Below are positions 1 to 8,366 of a stretch of DNA of 39,868 nucleotides, in pieces. Under the pieces are notes generated by a model. It had not been told where the DNA came from. It saw only the letters and a list, made by a program, of their open reading frames with translations, and made no database searches. The stretch is from positions 1 through 39,868 of the forward strand of contig NZ_FQVG01000019.1 of assembly GCF_900129265.1 (NCBI RefSeq), in the 5' to 3' direction. Position numbers and translations under genes: made by a program. How positions within the stretch are numbered: the first letter of the stretch is position 1; each line of letters opens with the position of its first letter. This DNA comes from Caloramator proteoclasticus DSM 10124 (GTDB lineage: Bacteria; Bacillota; Clostridia; Clostridiales; Caloramatoraceae).

Positions 1-121
1 AATGAAAATAGCCTCAAGAATAGTAAGAAGTAGTCGCTACATAATATTTAAGCTTTGCAGTAGCTACGCATATAAAAATGATTTTTATGAGATTGTAGCA
101 AATATTCACAAGTTAGAATGA
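1..121 (+). mobile_element. 3' end of a transposase gene (IS1380-like), truncated by window edge
   Basis: The frame starting at base 2 is open from the window edge to a TGA at 119-121 and encodes about 39 residues. These include SRIVRSSRYIIFKLCSS and end IVANIHKLE. The basic RSSRYIIFKL stretch followed by an aromatic-rich tail resembles the C-terminus of IS1380-type DDE transposases as I remember them; that is recognition, not a search. It is the remnant or 3' end of an insertion sequence beside the distal end of the ornithine operon, facing it convergently. Too little is visible to say whether the element is intact to the left. Confidence 0.5.
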
Positions 122-354
122 AATTCTTTTATTATTGTTCTTTGATAAGTTCAAAAAGTAAAATTTTATACTATAGGTGAAATCTATTCTTCTTTAATGT
201 AAATATCTGTAATTTATGAAAATTTTATTCATATAACAATTATACTAAGATTTCTTATAAATATTTTTCAGTTTAATTTTTGGTTGGTGAATAATTCAGG
301 TTAAATATACATACCTTAACTTAAATTTTTATATTTCATACATTAACTTATGTT
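122..354. other. Non-coding AT-rich spacer
   Basis: This stretch separates the transposase fragment from the terminator of the ornithine operon. It is very AT-rich, and I see no open frame with a ribosome site, no strong hairpin and no convincing promoter. It probably contains the right end of the insertion sequence, but I could not identify a terminal inverted repeat. Confidence 0.5.
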
Positions 355-396
355 AAAAAAGTACCTCAAAACTATTAAATGTTTTGAGGCACTTTT
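355..396 (-). terminator. Rho-independent terminator of the ornithine operon
   Basis: Read on the minus strand, AGTGCCTCAAAAC and GTTTTGAGGTACT form a 13-bp stem (one G-U pair) around an 8-nt loop, followed by TTTTTT. It starts two bases after the orr stop codon, so it closes the seven-gene operon. The A-rich bases on the other side could let it work in both directions against the converging transposase gene. Confidence 0.88.
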
Positions 397-397
397 A

Positions 398-1456
398 CTA
401 TATAACTACCTTATTTACATACTCTGAAGTCATCGCCTTTAAAAGGCTACCATAATCCAATTTAAATTCCACAACATCTCCAACTTTATAGTTTATATTA
501 CTCCTTGTTACATCAAGAATTGTATGGTCAGAGCTTGCACCTAAGATATCTATATTTTTATCAAGTGGAGTCAGCCCCTCAGGATTTATATCCTGCCTTC
601 CTATTGCAACTATAGCTCTTTTTATTATTCCCCTATCTTCATAGTGGGGTTTATTTCCAAAAGCATCCATACCTATATTACCAATAGGAACTGAGGGCTT
701 CTTTTTTATCTCTACTATTTCAGCCTTTAAAATAAATGTATCGTCAGAAAGGGAATCTATTTTCTTCCCAAAGGCAGTTTCTCTCCCAAGTATTGCAACC
801 TCTCCGAGTCTAAGGTTGTTTATTCCGTTTGGCAATCTACCATCCTCTAATAGATAATAACTACTTGAATTACCACCTGATATATACTCGATATCCAGTG
901 AGTACTTATTTGCCATATCCTGTGCAATACTTGTTAATCTCCCTAAATTATTTTCATCTGGTATAACTCCACCATAGCAAGTTAAGTTTGTACCAAATCC
1001 TTTTATTTCAACTCCATCTACCTTTAATACTTCTTTAATAAAATCATCAATATCGTCAGGCCAAACACCTTCCCTTAAATCCCCCATATCCAACATTATT
1101 ATTACTCTATGCCTTTTCCCAATTTTTTTTGCCTTCTCTCCTAAAGCACGAATTGTATCTATTTCTGAATTCAAGCTATAATCTGACCATAAAACAACGT
1201 CCTCTGCCTCATCAATCATAGGAATTCTTAAAAGAATTTTTTTTACCCTAATATCCTTCATTTTTTTTAAGTTTTGTATTCTTGAATCTGCCAAACCATC
1301 AATTCCACAGTCAACTAAATGTGAAACAATATCTGGATATGCACAAAAACTTTTAGTTACTATCCAAACCTTAACTCCTCTATTTGTACATCTATCAACT
1401 AAATACTTTATATTTTGTTTGTATTTATTAATATCTATAACTATCTGTGGATACAA
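398..1456 (-). CDS. orr: Ornithine racemase (PLP-dependent, alanine racemase fold)
   Basis: It interconverts L- and D-ornithine, supplying the D-isomer used by the aminomutase encoded two genes upstream. The 352-aa protein opens with the alanine-racemase-type barrel (MYPQIVIDINKYKQNI). K35 in the VTKSFCA motif is the expected lysine binding pyridoxal phosphate. Further family segments are GGNSSSYY near residue 194 and GIEGFGTN-like KGFGTNLTCYG. The start is TTG at 1454-1456, preceded by AGGGGTGG at good spacing. It is the last gene of the operon, 10 bp after the GlmL-like gene and just before the terminator. The assignment to ornithine rather than alanine or another amino acid rests mainly on the operon. 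Confidence 0.92.
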   Translation of the reverse strand: MYPQIVIDINKYKQNIKYLVDRCTNRGVKVWIVTKSFCAYPDIVSHLVDCGIDGLADSRIQNLKKMKDIRVKKILLRIPMIDEAEDVVLWSDYSLNSEIDTIRALGEKAKKIGKRHRVIIMLDMGDLREGVWPDDIDDFIKEVLKVDGVEIKGFGTNLTCYGGVIPDENNLGRLTSIAQDMANKYSLDIEYISGGNSSSYYLLEDGRLPNGINNLRLGEVAILGRETAFGKKIDSLSDDTFILKAEIVEIKKKPSVPIGNIGMDAFGNKPHYEDRGIIKRAIVAIGRQDINPEGLTPLDKNIDILGASSDHTILDVTRSNINYKVGDVVEFKLDYGSLLKAMTSEYVNKVVI

Positions 1457-1466
1457 AGTACCACCC

Positions 1467-2813
1467 CTAAATCCCCAAGCTCTTTTTTAAAATTTTAAGT
1501 GCCGCCTTTTCATATTTTTTTGAAAGTACTCCTAATGATGCCATAATATAATAATTATCGACTAAAATCTCAACGCTATCCTTAGGATAAAGGAACATTC
1601 CTCCCGTATTATCTTGAGGTATCTTTTTCATTATATCAACCCTATTGGGCAGCCTTGTTAAGGCTCCTCCTGTTCCTATTATCCACTTAACATTTGTTAA
1701 ATCCTTTCCTTCTGCAATTGTTTTCTTGCCACTTGGACCATAAATATATCTTATCGAACCCACGTGCCTTCTTACAGCTGTAAGTACTGCCTCCTGCGTC
1801 ATATATTCAACAAACTCAATTTCTCTTTCTGTTTTAGGTATTGGTTTTCTATTATTTATAAGCTCCTCTGCATCCCAAAATTTCTTTTTTAAATTCTCAA
1901 GCCCTATTCTTTCTACTATGTGTGGAAGATTTACATATACTCCCAAATCTCCTTCAACAGTCCTTTTAGCAAAGGGTTCTGGGCTAATCATTATTCTTTG
2001 GATTTCATCACTTCCCTGCGTTACAGAATGTACATCTGTAGTTGCTCCACCAACATCAAGAACCATCAAATCTCCTATCTCCCTTTGCAGGAGAATTGCA
2101 CACTCCATAACAGCTCCGGGTGTTGGAATAATTGGTCCATTGACCATCTGCCTAACCTTTTGCATTCCAGGTGCACCTGTTATATGTTCCTCAAATACAC
2201 TTTGTATAACTCTTCTTGTAGGTTCAACATTTAGCTCATCTATCCTTGGATATACATTTTCTACAATATATAGTTTTTGTTCATATTCTTCAAAAATCAA
2301 TTTAACATCCTCGTGATTTTCAATATTCCCTGCATATATAACAGGAATATCCAATTTTAGTTTTGCTATCTCCTCTGCATTGTAAAGGGCTGTATCTCTT
2401 TCTCCATAATCAAGTCCACCTGCAACAAGTATTATATTAGGTTTTATCTCCTTTATTTTATTTAAATCACTTCTTCTTAGTTTACCAGCTGTAACCAACT
2501 TAATGATAGCACCAGCCCCAAGGGCAGCCTCTCTTGCTGCCCTTGCAGTCATATCAAAAACAAGGCCGTGCACAGTCATTCTAAGTCCACCTGCTGCACT
2601 ACTTGTTGCCAAAAAATCATCATATTCAATATTATTTACTCCAATATTCTTCTTTAAATCATCTAATGCCATATTAAGTCCGATAGTAACATCTCCATCT
2701 AATACCGTAGTTGGTCCCTGTCCCTGTCCTATAAATTCAGAATTTTTTAAGTCAAAGGCATTTATAACCGTTGTAGTACTGCCTATTTCAGCAACTAAAA
2801 CATTAACCTTCAT
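1467..2813 (-). CDS. GlmL/MutL-family actin-fold ATPase of the ornithine operon
   Basis: The 448-aa protein belongs to the GlmL/MutL group (not the mismatch-repair MutL), found beside adenosylcobalamin aminomutases. Two actin/Hsp70-type phosphate motifs are visible: EIGSTTT at residues 9-15 and DVGGATTD at 253-260. Other segments are ATSSAAGGLRM (69-79) and IGTGGALTRLPN near residue 380. The family is usually regarded as a chaperone or reactivating factor for the B12 enzyme, and here the partner would be OraSE; this is inferred from context. The ATG at 2811-2813 overlaps the end of oraE by 11 bp, with GGAG upstream, suggesting coupled translation with the mutase large subunit. I give no gene symbol because naming in ornithine clusters varies. 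Confidence 0.85.
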   Translation of the reverse strand: MKVNVLVAEIGSTTTVINAFDLKNSEFIGQGQGPTTVLDGDVTIGLNMALDDLKKNIGVNNIEYDDFLATSSAAGGLRMTVHGLVFDMTARAAREAALGAGAIIKLVTAGKLRRSDLNKIKEIKPNIILVAGGLDYGERDTALYNAEEIAKLKLDIPVIYAGNIENHEDVKLIFEEYEQKLYIVENVYPRIDELNVEPTRRVIQSVFEEHITGAPGMQKVRQMVNGPIIPTPGAVMECAILLQREIGDLMVLDVGGATTDVHSVTQGSDEIQRIMISPEPFAKRTVEGDLGVYVNLPHIVERIGLENLKKKFWDAEELINNRKPIPKTEREIEFVEYMTQEAVLTAVRRHVGSIRYIYGPSGKKTIAEGKDLTNVKWIIGTGGALTRLPNRVDIMKKIPQDNTGGMFLYPKDSVEILVDNYYIMASLGVLSKKYEKAALKILKKSLGI

Positions 2814-5001
2814 AATTCTCCATTTCCCTTCTTCTCTTTACTAAGAATGAAGCAACGTCATTACCCTTTGTTCCTCGACCAAATCCTGCATCCATACCTG
2901 CTGATTTTGCTATTTCATCAGTTACTTGAGTTCCTCCTGCACAAACAATTAGTTTATCTCTTACACCCTTTTCTATACAGAGCTCATGTATTTTTTTCAT
3001 ATTCTTTATATGAACATCATTATGGGTAATTATTGTACTTGCAAGAATTGCATCTGCGTTGAATTCTATTGCTGCATCCACAAGTTTTTCAACTGGACAA
3101 GAAGTTCCAAGATATAGACACTCTATCCCATACTTTTCAATTCCGCCGTGCTTTATATCTATAACTTCTCTTAATCCTACAGAATGTTCATCCTCACCAA
3201 CTGTTGCTGCAACTACCTTCATTGGTTTTCTTTCTATGTCCTTTCTTATTTCTTCATCGGATAATACCTCAGGTTTTTTTGGAATTTCAAGTTTTGATAC
3301 ATCTATAGTAAATGGTACCCTTCCTTTTATTTCAACAAGTGTTCCCTCTGCTGGCTGCATTACTTGTTTATGAATTACAACTACATCCTCAAGCCCCATC
3401 TTCTTTCCTATTTCCATTGCTGCAAATTCTGCAACCCTCTCTTCAACAGGTAAGAAAATAGTAGTTGCTACTATACCATCTCCACACCACTCAACCTCTG
3501 GTTTAATTTCTGTTGAATGTCTTAGGTTTTCAGTCTCCTTTAATCTTCTATTTACATTATCATTTTCATCCAATTCATCAATAAATACTATCTTTTCAGG
3601 TTTACAGAAGGTACATCCATCTATTAAATCACACGCCTTTTCAATTCCCTCTGGGAGATTATTATAACCAAAGTGCTCACAAACAGGTGCCATATAGTCC
3701 TTGTCCCTTTCTACTACAGTACCAACGCCTATTCCACCATTTATCTGTCTTGCAATACCATCACCGTTTCTTTCTGGATACATACCAGAATCAACAAAGA
3801 ATCCCATTTCAACAGCCTTAAAGTATCCACCAACCTCAAGTATTTCCTCCATAAATAGAACTGCTCTCTCTTTTAATTCTCTTACCTTATCTACTAAATA
3901 TCCGTCCTTCTTAAGTTCTACCATTTCAAGTAGTCCATCCATACCAATCAAGGCTTGCTTTGCTGTGTTTATGGCGTGTATATTGTTGTAGTGCCAAGGA
4001 ACATTTCTTCCTTCATCTGGTGTAATTGTAGATTGTATATCTGCTCTTGTTAGTCTTGAAATTAGTAGGTTTAATACGTGGGTTACAGTAGCTTCTCTTG
4101 TACAGCTTTCCATATATTTTGTATTCATCTGTGCCCTCATCTTATAATCTTTAAATAGCTGTCTTAGTGCCACTGCATAAGGAAGGTCAATTCTTAAACA
4201 AGGTGCTGGTGGTGCTGTTGGAGGAACTGTTGATAATGCTATGTTTTGTGGTTTCATTCCAACCATTTTTGAGTATGCACAGTTTATTGCGTGTTGTACC
4301 ATAAGTTCTGGCATAACCTTATAGCCCTTCATAGCTGTTGCATTTGCATTGTGAGCACCATCTATCTGCACCATATCTGCAAAGGCCATTATCTTCTTTG
4401 CAACCGCTGCATCAACAAATGACCTTACCATATTTATATTTCTATAAAGAACATTATATTGTGGGTCTTGATGTGCACCATTTACTCCCTCTTCTGCAAA
4501 CATAACTGCTATATCTGGCCCTGCAACACCTGATACATAGGAATGAAAATTTATTGGTCTTCCTACTTCTTCTTCAATTATATCAAGTGCTTTTCTTGTA
4601 GCTCTAACTTGTTTTCTTGATATAGGAACTCCTCCTACACCTTCTGGAGTCCCTTCAATAAGTCCATCATAATGGCTTTGTCCAGCTGTCCTTATTACCA
4701 TTATATGGTCTGCTCCGTGCCAAGCAGCCATTCTCATTCTTCTAATATCATCCTCAAATCTACCTGATGCAATTTCAGTTGTAATTACACAGTCTGGCTG
4801 AGGGTCTATATAACCAAAGCTTTTTGCTGCTGGAAGTGGGCAACTATTTTTCAAAGGTTTTGATGCTTGATGATATTCAAATTCTCCATATACTTGATTA
4901 CCCTGCTCTTCCCTCCAATGCCATCCCCTTCTCTTTGGTCTATAATTTTCAAGATCCTTTAATATTTCCTCTATGTTCAACTTTTCGTTTTTCTCCAACA
5001 T
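2803..5001 (-). CDS. oraE: D-ornithine 4,5-aminomutase, large (B12/PLP) subunit
   Basis: OraE carries the adenosylcobalamin and pyridoxal phosphate sites of D-ornithine 4,5-aminomutase, which moves the terminal amino group to give 2,4-diaminopentanoate. The 732-aa protein has a TIM-barrel part to about residue 560 and a C-terminal Rossmann-like cobalamin domain. H606 in DEHSVGLREV is the predicted cobalt ligand. K617 in IDIKHGG is the predicted PLP lysine, 11 residues on, the same separation as His618 and Lys629 in the Clostridium sticklandii enzyme. The loop GRGTKGNDVASFLV lies near the C-terminus. ATG at 4999-5001 follows a G-rich ribosome site (AAGGGGGG). It sits 12 bp after oraS and overlaps the GlmL-like gene. 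Confidence 0.96.
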   Translation of the reverse strand: MLEKNEKLNIEEILKDLENYRPKRRGWHWREEQGNQVYGEFEYHQASKPLKNSCPLPAAKSFGYIDPQPDCVITTEIASGRFEDDIRRMRMAAWHGADHIMVIRTAGQSHYDGLIEGTPEGVGGVPISRKQVRATRKALDIIEEEVGRPINFHSYVSGVAGPDIAVMFAEEGVNGAHQDPQYNVLYRNINMVRSFVDAAVAKKIMAFADMVQIDGAHNANATAMKGYKVMPELMVQHAINCAYSKMVGMKPQNIALSTVPPTAPPAPCLRIDLPYAVALRQLFKDYKMRAQMNTKYMESCTREATVTHVLNLLISRLTRADIQSTITPDEGRNVPWHYNNIHAINTAKQALIGMDGLLEMVELKKDGYLVDKVRELKERAVLFMEEILEVGGYFKAVEMGFFVDSGMYPERNGDGIARQINGGIGVGTVVERDKDYMAPVCEHFGYNNLPEGIEKACDLIDGCTFCKPEKIVFIDELDENDNVNRRLKETENLRHSTEIKPEVEWCGDGIVATTIFLPVEERVAEFAAMEIGKKMGLEDVVVIHKQVMQPAEGTLVEIKGRVPFTIDVSKLEIPKKPEVLSDEEIRKDIERKPMKVVAATVGEDEHSVGLREVIDIKHGGIEKYGIECLYLGTSCPVEKLVDAAIEFNADAILASTIITHNDVHIKNMKKIHELCIEKGVRDKLIVCAGGTQVTDEIAKSAGMDAGFGRGTKGNDVASFLVKRRREMENYEG

Positions 5002-5013
5002 ACTATACCCCCC

Positions 5014-5370
5014 TTAAAATAGTGCTGGTACTTCATCCCAGGCTTTTCCTTCAACAAGTAATAAACCTGCTTCTCTTATTGGTATATTTTTCTTTTTAGC
5101 TAACCTATAAACTACATTTCCTGCACCCTTTCCAAGTAGTCCTAAATTTTGTACCCCTTCAACAATTGCCTTTGCCTCTATACTTGAAAATCCCATTCTT
5201 AAAAGAACTGACCTTTCAACAGCCGGCGAAGTGTGGGTATATGCAATTTCCACAAGTGGTTTTACTATCTCCTCTGCAAGCTGCCAAAATCTTTTTTCTA
5301 ATTCTTCATCTGTTAAATTTTTAAGATGCTGTCTTCTAATTTCAAAATCATCAGGCCTCTTAACTGCCAT
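5014..5370 (-). CDS. oraS: D-ornithine 4,5-aminomutase, small subunit
   Basis: The 118-aa helical protein is the small partner of OraE in the OraSE heterodimer complex. It starts MAVKRPDDFEIRRQHL and contains ARS-like segments RMGFSSIEAKAIVEG and LLGKGAGNVVYRLAKKK, characteristic of OraS, ending WDEVPALF. Its length is typical. ATG at 5368-5370 follows AAGGAGGGG. It lies directly between ortB (15-bp gap) and oraE (12-bp gap), the usual order in ornithine-fermenting Clostridia. The small subunit stabilises the mutase and has no cofactor motif of its own that I can see. Confidence 0.95.
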   Translation of the reverse strand: MAVKRPDDFEIRRQHLKNLTDEELEKRFWQLAEEIVKPLVEIAYTHTSPAVERSVLLRMGFSSIEAKAIVEGVQNLGLLGKGAGNVVYRLAKKKNIPIREAGLLLVEGKAWDEVPALF

Positions 5371-5385
5371 TTTAACCCCTCCTTA

Positions 5386-6813
5386 TTAAACAACCTTTAC
5401 ATTAATTTCAGTAAGTATCTTTTTTACTTCTTCTATTGAAAGTTTTGTATCCTCTGCTAAAAATTCCGCATCCTTTATACCTATTTCATCAACTTTATAG
5501 TTATCAATACAGTTTTTTATATACGATTTTTTTAGTTTATTTAAATCTACATCTCTTGTCTTTATTAAGCTTGGATTCTCTGGAAGAATTATACTTTCTC
5601 CTGCTCTTTCTTCTTCTGGATCGCCAAATCTAATATCTATTCCATTTTCCCTTGCAAAGGATAGCTGTGCCATATGATGCTTTCCAGCTCCTGTATATTC
5701 AGTCTCTTGAACTACTATTATTTGATCTTCATCCATCTCCTGTGCTATATAAAAGGCTGCAGTAAGAGATGTATTTCCTGCTGGGCCTCTTTCCAATCCC
5801 TCAAGTTGTGCTAAAGCTTCCGTCATATAAAATACTTCACCCTGTTTTATAGTTACATACCTATCTAAGTATCTCAAAGGTCGTGCTGCACTTCTTGGAA
5901 CATCTGATCTATCTGGCCAAGTTGCAAAGGGAATCCCAAAACCAGTATGTCCTGTTGTGAAGGATTTTCTATTAAAGTCCCTATCTGATGCCATATGAAG
6001 CCCTGTTAAATCAACGCTTGCACCAACTACTTTAGTGTTAAGTGCACCAGCCTTTATAAGTCCCCTTGCTGTCCCTGTAACATTTCCTCCACCTGCGTGA
6101 GTTATAACTACAGCATCAGGATCTTTGCCAAGCTGTTCTCTACACTGAATAGCAACTTCATAGCCTAATGTTTCAACTCCTGCTATTCCATATGGAGAAT
6201 ATAGTGAAGCATTAAAGTATCCTGTCTCTTCAAGAATTCTTAAAAATGTATAAAATAGTTCCGGTCCTACTGTAAGCTGAACAACTTCTGCTCCATAACA
6301 TTCGCATTTTCTCTGTTTTTCTAATATCTCAGGCTGTCCAACTTTTCTTGAATCATAGCACTCCTGAACTATAATACAATTTAAATTTCTCATCGCTGCC
6401 TGTGAAGCTACTGCAGCACCATAGTTTCCACTTGTTGCTGCAACTACACCCTTATATCCTAATTTTTTAGCGTGGTATACTGAAATTGCGGCACGTCTAT
6501 CTTTAAAACTTCCTGACGGATTGCAGGCTTCATCCTTTATAAATATCCTTGCTCCCTTACCCTTTGGAGAAATTTTTCTCACAAGAGCTGTTAAATTTTT
6601 AAGTTCAATAAGGGGTGTATTTCCTACTCCAGCATCCCTTTGTATGTTCTGTACCTCTTGTAGTGTATAGCCTGTTTCCCTCATCATCCTTTCATAGTCA
6701 AACCCAATTCTTGATGTTTGAAATTTTGAATAATCAATACCAACAGCCATCTTCATTATTTCATTTTTTCTGGCCATAACGGCATTATAACTATAATCTG
6801 CCACATCCTTCAC
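5386..6813 (-). CDS. ortB: 2-amino-4-oxopentanoate thiolase, beta (PLP) subunit
   Basis: With OrtA it cleaves 2-amino-4-oxopentanoate with CoA to alanine and acetyl-CoA, the last step of the oxidative ornithine branch. The 475-aa protein is a fold-type II PLP enzyme related to threonine synthase and cysteine synthase. K104 in NPSGSFKDRRAA is the predicted Schiff-base lysine, SGNYGAA (near residue 137) resembles the substrate loop, and HAGGGNVTGTARG resembles the phosphate-binding glycine loop. The start is uncertain: GTG at 6811-6813 is used here and overlaps ortA by 23 bp, but GTG three codons later, or ATG at codon 13, also fits the AAAGGACG/AAGGA ribosome sites. Confidence 0.93.
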   Translation of the reverse strand: MKDVADYSYNAVMARKNEIMKMAVGIDYSKFQTSRIGFDYERMMRETGYTLQEVQNIQRDAGVGNTPLIELKNLTALVRKISPKGKGARIFIKDEACNPSGSFKDRRAAISVYHAKKLGYKGVVAATSGNYGAAVASQAAMRNLNCIIVQECYDSRKVGQPEILEKQRKCECYGAEVVQLTVGPELFYTFLRILEETGYFNASLYSPYGIAGVETLGYEVAIQCREQLGKDPDAVVITHAGGGNVTGTARGLIKAGALNTKVVGASVDLTGLHMASDRDFNRKSFTTGHTGFGIPFATWPDRSDVPRSAARPLRYLDRYVTIKQGEVFYMTEALAQLEGLERGPAGNTSLTAAFYIAQEMDEDQIIVVQETEYTGAGKHHMAQLSFARENGIDIRFGDPEEERAGESIILPENPSLIKTRDVDLNKLKKSYIKNCIDNYKVDEIGIKDAEFLAEDTKLSIEEVKKILTEINVKVV

Positions 6814-7108
6814 CGTCCTTTAAAATTTTTCTTAAATCTTGCCCTATCTTTAAAATTTCAGGAACAAAATTACCGAAATCGTGTTTATAGCTTGGATTAA
6901 CTTCAACTAAAGTTCCTTTAACTTGTCTGTTAGTTAAAGTAGTAATATAAACTTCATCTCCAATCATTGCATCACTATTTAAATACCCCTTTACCCACAT
7001 TTCAAGTGGAACATTTTTTGTTTCATCGGGTAGATTTGAAGCTCTTTCTTCAGGCCTTAACACTATTTGATGTATCTGTACATAAGTTCCCTTCTTTATA
7101 ACTTCCAA
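6791..7108 (-). CDS. ortA: 2-amino-4-oxopentanoate thiolase, alpha subunit
   Basis: The small subunit of the OrtAB thiolase, about 105 aa. Recognisable segments are GTYVQIHQIVLRPEERA, the core MWVKGYLN, and DEVYITTLTNRQVKGTLVEV, matching the OrtA family. I chose the TTG at 7106-7108 because GAGGTGA lies five bases upstream; the longer reading from GTG at 7117 would begin inside that ribosome site. The gene starts just after the ord stop and its 3' end overlaps ortB by 23 bp, so the two thiolase subunits are probably translationally coupled. I see no cofactor motif; it is required alongside OrtB by family knowledge. Confidence 0.92.
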   Translation of the reverse strand: MEVIKKGTYVQIHQIVLRPEERASNLPDETKNVPLEMWVKGYLNSDAMIGDEVYITTLTNRQVKGTLVEVNPSYKHDFGNFVPEILKIGQDLRKILKDGEGCGRL

Positions 7109-7119
7109 AGTTCTCACCT

Positions 7120-8157
7120 CTATTTAGTAAGATGCATTCTAAAATCGTTCATTATAGCGTGTGGTATTGGTAAATCCTTCATAGTAACAAGTCCTGGTTT
7201 TGCATTTAAAACGTGGGGTATCATATTAACTGCTGTTGCAATTGTTCCTATTCCTCCAGGAACCTCCGGCTTTATACATAAACTTATATTTGGATCTCCT
7301 TCAATCCATATATAATCACCAGTTTCTATATTTTCAATTTCTGGATGTATTTGTTGTGGGTGTTCAAGTGCTATTACAACTTCACCATTTTTAAGACCAT
7401 ATCCACAGTGGTTACATCCACATACCATACCAGGTTCAACAACAACATCCTTTGTTTCCCTATGTGTATTTGATATAATTGGTTCCTTTGTCTGCTTTAC
7501 TTCATCTATTTCAATTCCAAGTGCATCTGCTATCATTGGTATTGATTCTTCAAATCCAACGTGACCGTATACAGAACCATCTTCAATCCCCTTCATAAAT
7601 TCTTCTACAGTAAGACCAACTCCCTGTTCTCTCATAACTGTTTTCCCAAATGGTGATAAATCATTTATTCTTGCTGCTCTTATTTTCTTTACACTTCTAC
7701 AAACTGCACTTAAAGTTATTATTAATGTGTCTAATACAAATCCTGGATTTACACCCGTTCCAAGTACAGTTACTCCATTTGCCTTTGCAATTTCATCTAT
7801 TTCCTTTGATAATTCTGGTTCTGCTATAAAAGGATATGCCATTTCTTCAGCAATTGTTATACAGTTCATTTTATGACTACATATTAATTTAATCTGCTTT
7901 TCTACTCCCTTTACAAATGAATCTATAGCAAGTAAAACTATATCTGCCTCTACTTCCCTTAAAATCTTTTCTGGGTCTGAAGATATTGTTATTCCAAGTT
8001 TTCTGCCAATTCCAATATGTTCACCTAAATCTTTACCTTCATTTTCCTTTCTATCAATAGCACCAACAACTTCAATTCCTTCTTTGTCTAAAATCATTTT
8101 AACCATTCCACTACCCATATTTCCTACGCCCCATTGAATAACCTTAATTTTATCCAT
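7120..8157 (-). CDS. ord: 2,4-diaminopentanoate dehydrogenase
   Basis: The NAD(P)-dependent enzyme oxidatively deaminates 2,4-diaminopentanoate to 2-amino-4-oxopentanoate, linking the aminomutase and the thiolase. The 345-aa protein opens MDKIKVIQWGVGNMGSG, a Rossmann GxGxxG at residues 10-15. It continues with GAIDRKENEGKDLGEH and the family segment GTGVNPGFVLDTL, as in DapB-like dehydrogenases. The ATG at 8155-8157 is placed behind an excellent GGGGAGGAG; an upstream in-frame ATG adding 18 residues (8211) would start in the promoter and is rejected. It is the first gene of the operon, about 26 nt downstream of the predicted sigma-54 transcription start. Confidence 0.95.
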   Translation of the reverse strand: MDKIKVIQWGVGNMGSGMVKMILDKEGIEVVGAIDRKENEGKDLGEHIGIGRKLGITISSDPEKILREVEADIVLLAIDSFVKGVEKQIKLICSHKMNCITIAEEMAYPFIAEPELSKEIDEIAKANGVTVLGTGVNPGFVLDTLIITLSAVCRSVKKIRAARINDLSPFGKTVMREQGVGLTVEEFMKGIEDGSVYGHVGFEESIPMIADALGIEIDEVKQTKEPIISNTHRETKDVVVEPGMVCGCNHCGYGLKNGEVVIALEHPQQIHPEIENIETGDYIWIEGDPNISLCIKPEVPGGIGTIATAVNMIPHVLNAKPGLVTMKDLPIPHAIMNDFRMHLTK

Positions 8158-8194
8158 ATTTAACTCCTCCCCATATAAATTTTTTATAATATAC

Positions 8195-8211
8195 TGCAAA
8201 TATGATGCCAA
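8195..8211 (-). promoter_or_regulatory. Sigma-54 (-24/-12) promoter of the ornithine operon
   Basis: On the minus strand the 17 bases TTGGCATCATATTTGCA match the sigma-54 consensus (TTGGCAC-N5-TTGCW form), with invariant GG at 8209-8208 and GC at 8197-8196, 12 bases apart. The predicted start is near 8184, leaving a leader of about 26 nt with the ord ribosome site. I found no competing sigma-A promoter in the 8158-8413 gap. The adjacent gene encodes a sigma-54-dependent activator, which supports the call. Confidence 0.9.
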
Positions 8212-8319
8212 ATTTGAAGGTAGCTATAATTTAAAATATAATTAATAAAATTATATTTATAACTTAAATGATGTTGGTACGTTTTAATATTCATTATTTT
8301 CTGATATTTTAAATTTAAC

Positions 8320-8335
8320 TGCAACATTTTTTGCA
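8320..8335. promoter_or_regulatory. Candidate activator site 1 (TGCAA-N6-TTGCA)
   Basis: The sequence TGCAACATTTTTTGCA is an inverted repeat with 5-bp arms and a 6-bp spacer. Its centre is about 143 bp upstream of the predicted sigma-54 start, in the usual range for an enhancer-binding activator. The same arm and spacer pattern recurs at 8375-8390. Binding by the adjacent RocR-type protein is inference. Confidence 0.65.
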
Positions 8336-8366
8336 CCTATTAAACTTTATGATTTTTAAAGTAAAG

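Noticed and set aside
1918-2316. Plus-strand frame inside the GlmL-like gene
   Set aside because: Shadow of the minus-strand coding sequence, with no ribosome site and no recognisable family; many similar plus-strand frames elsewhere were dropped for the same reason.
8158-8211. N-terminal extension of ord from ATG at 8211
   Set aside because: It would start at the promoter itself and lacks a ribosome site, while ATG 8157 has a strong one and gives the family N-terminus.
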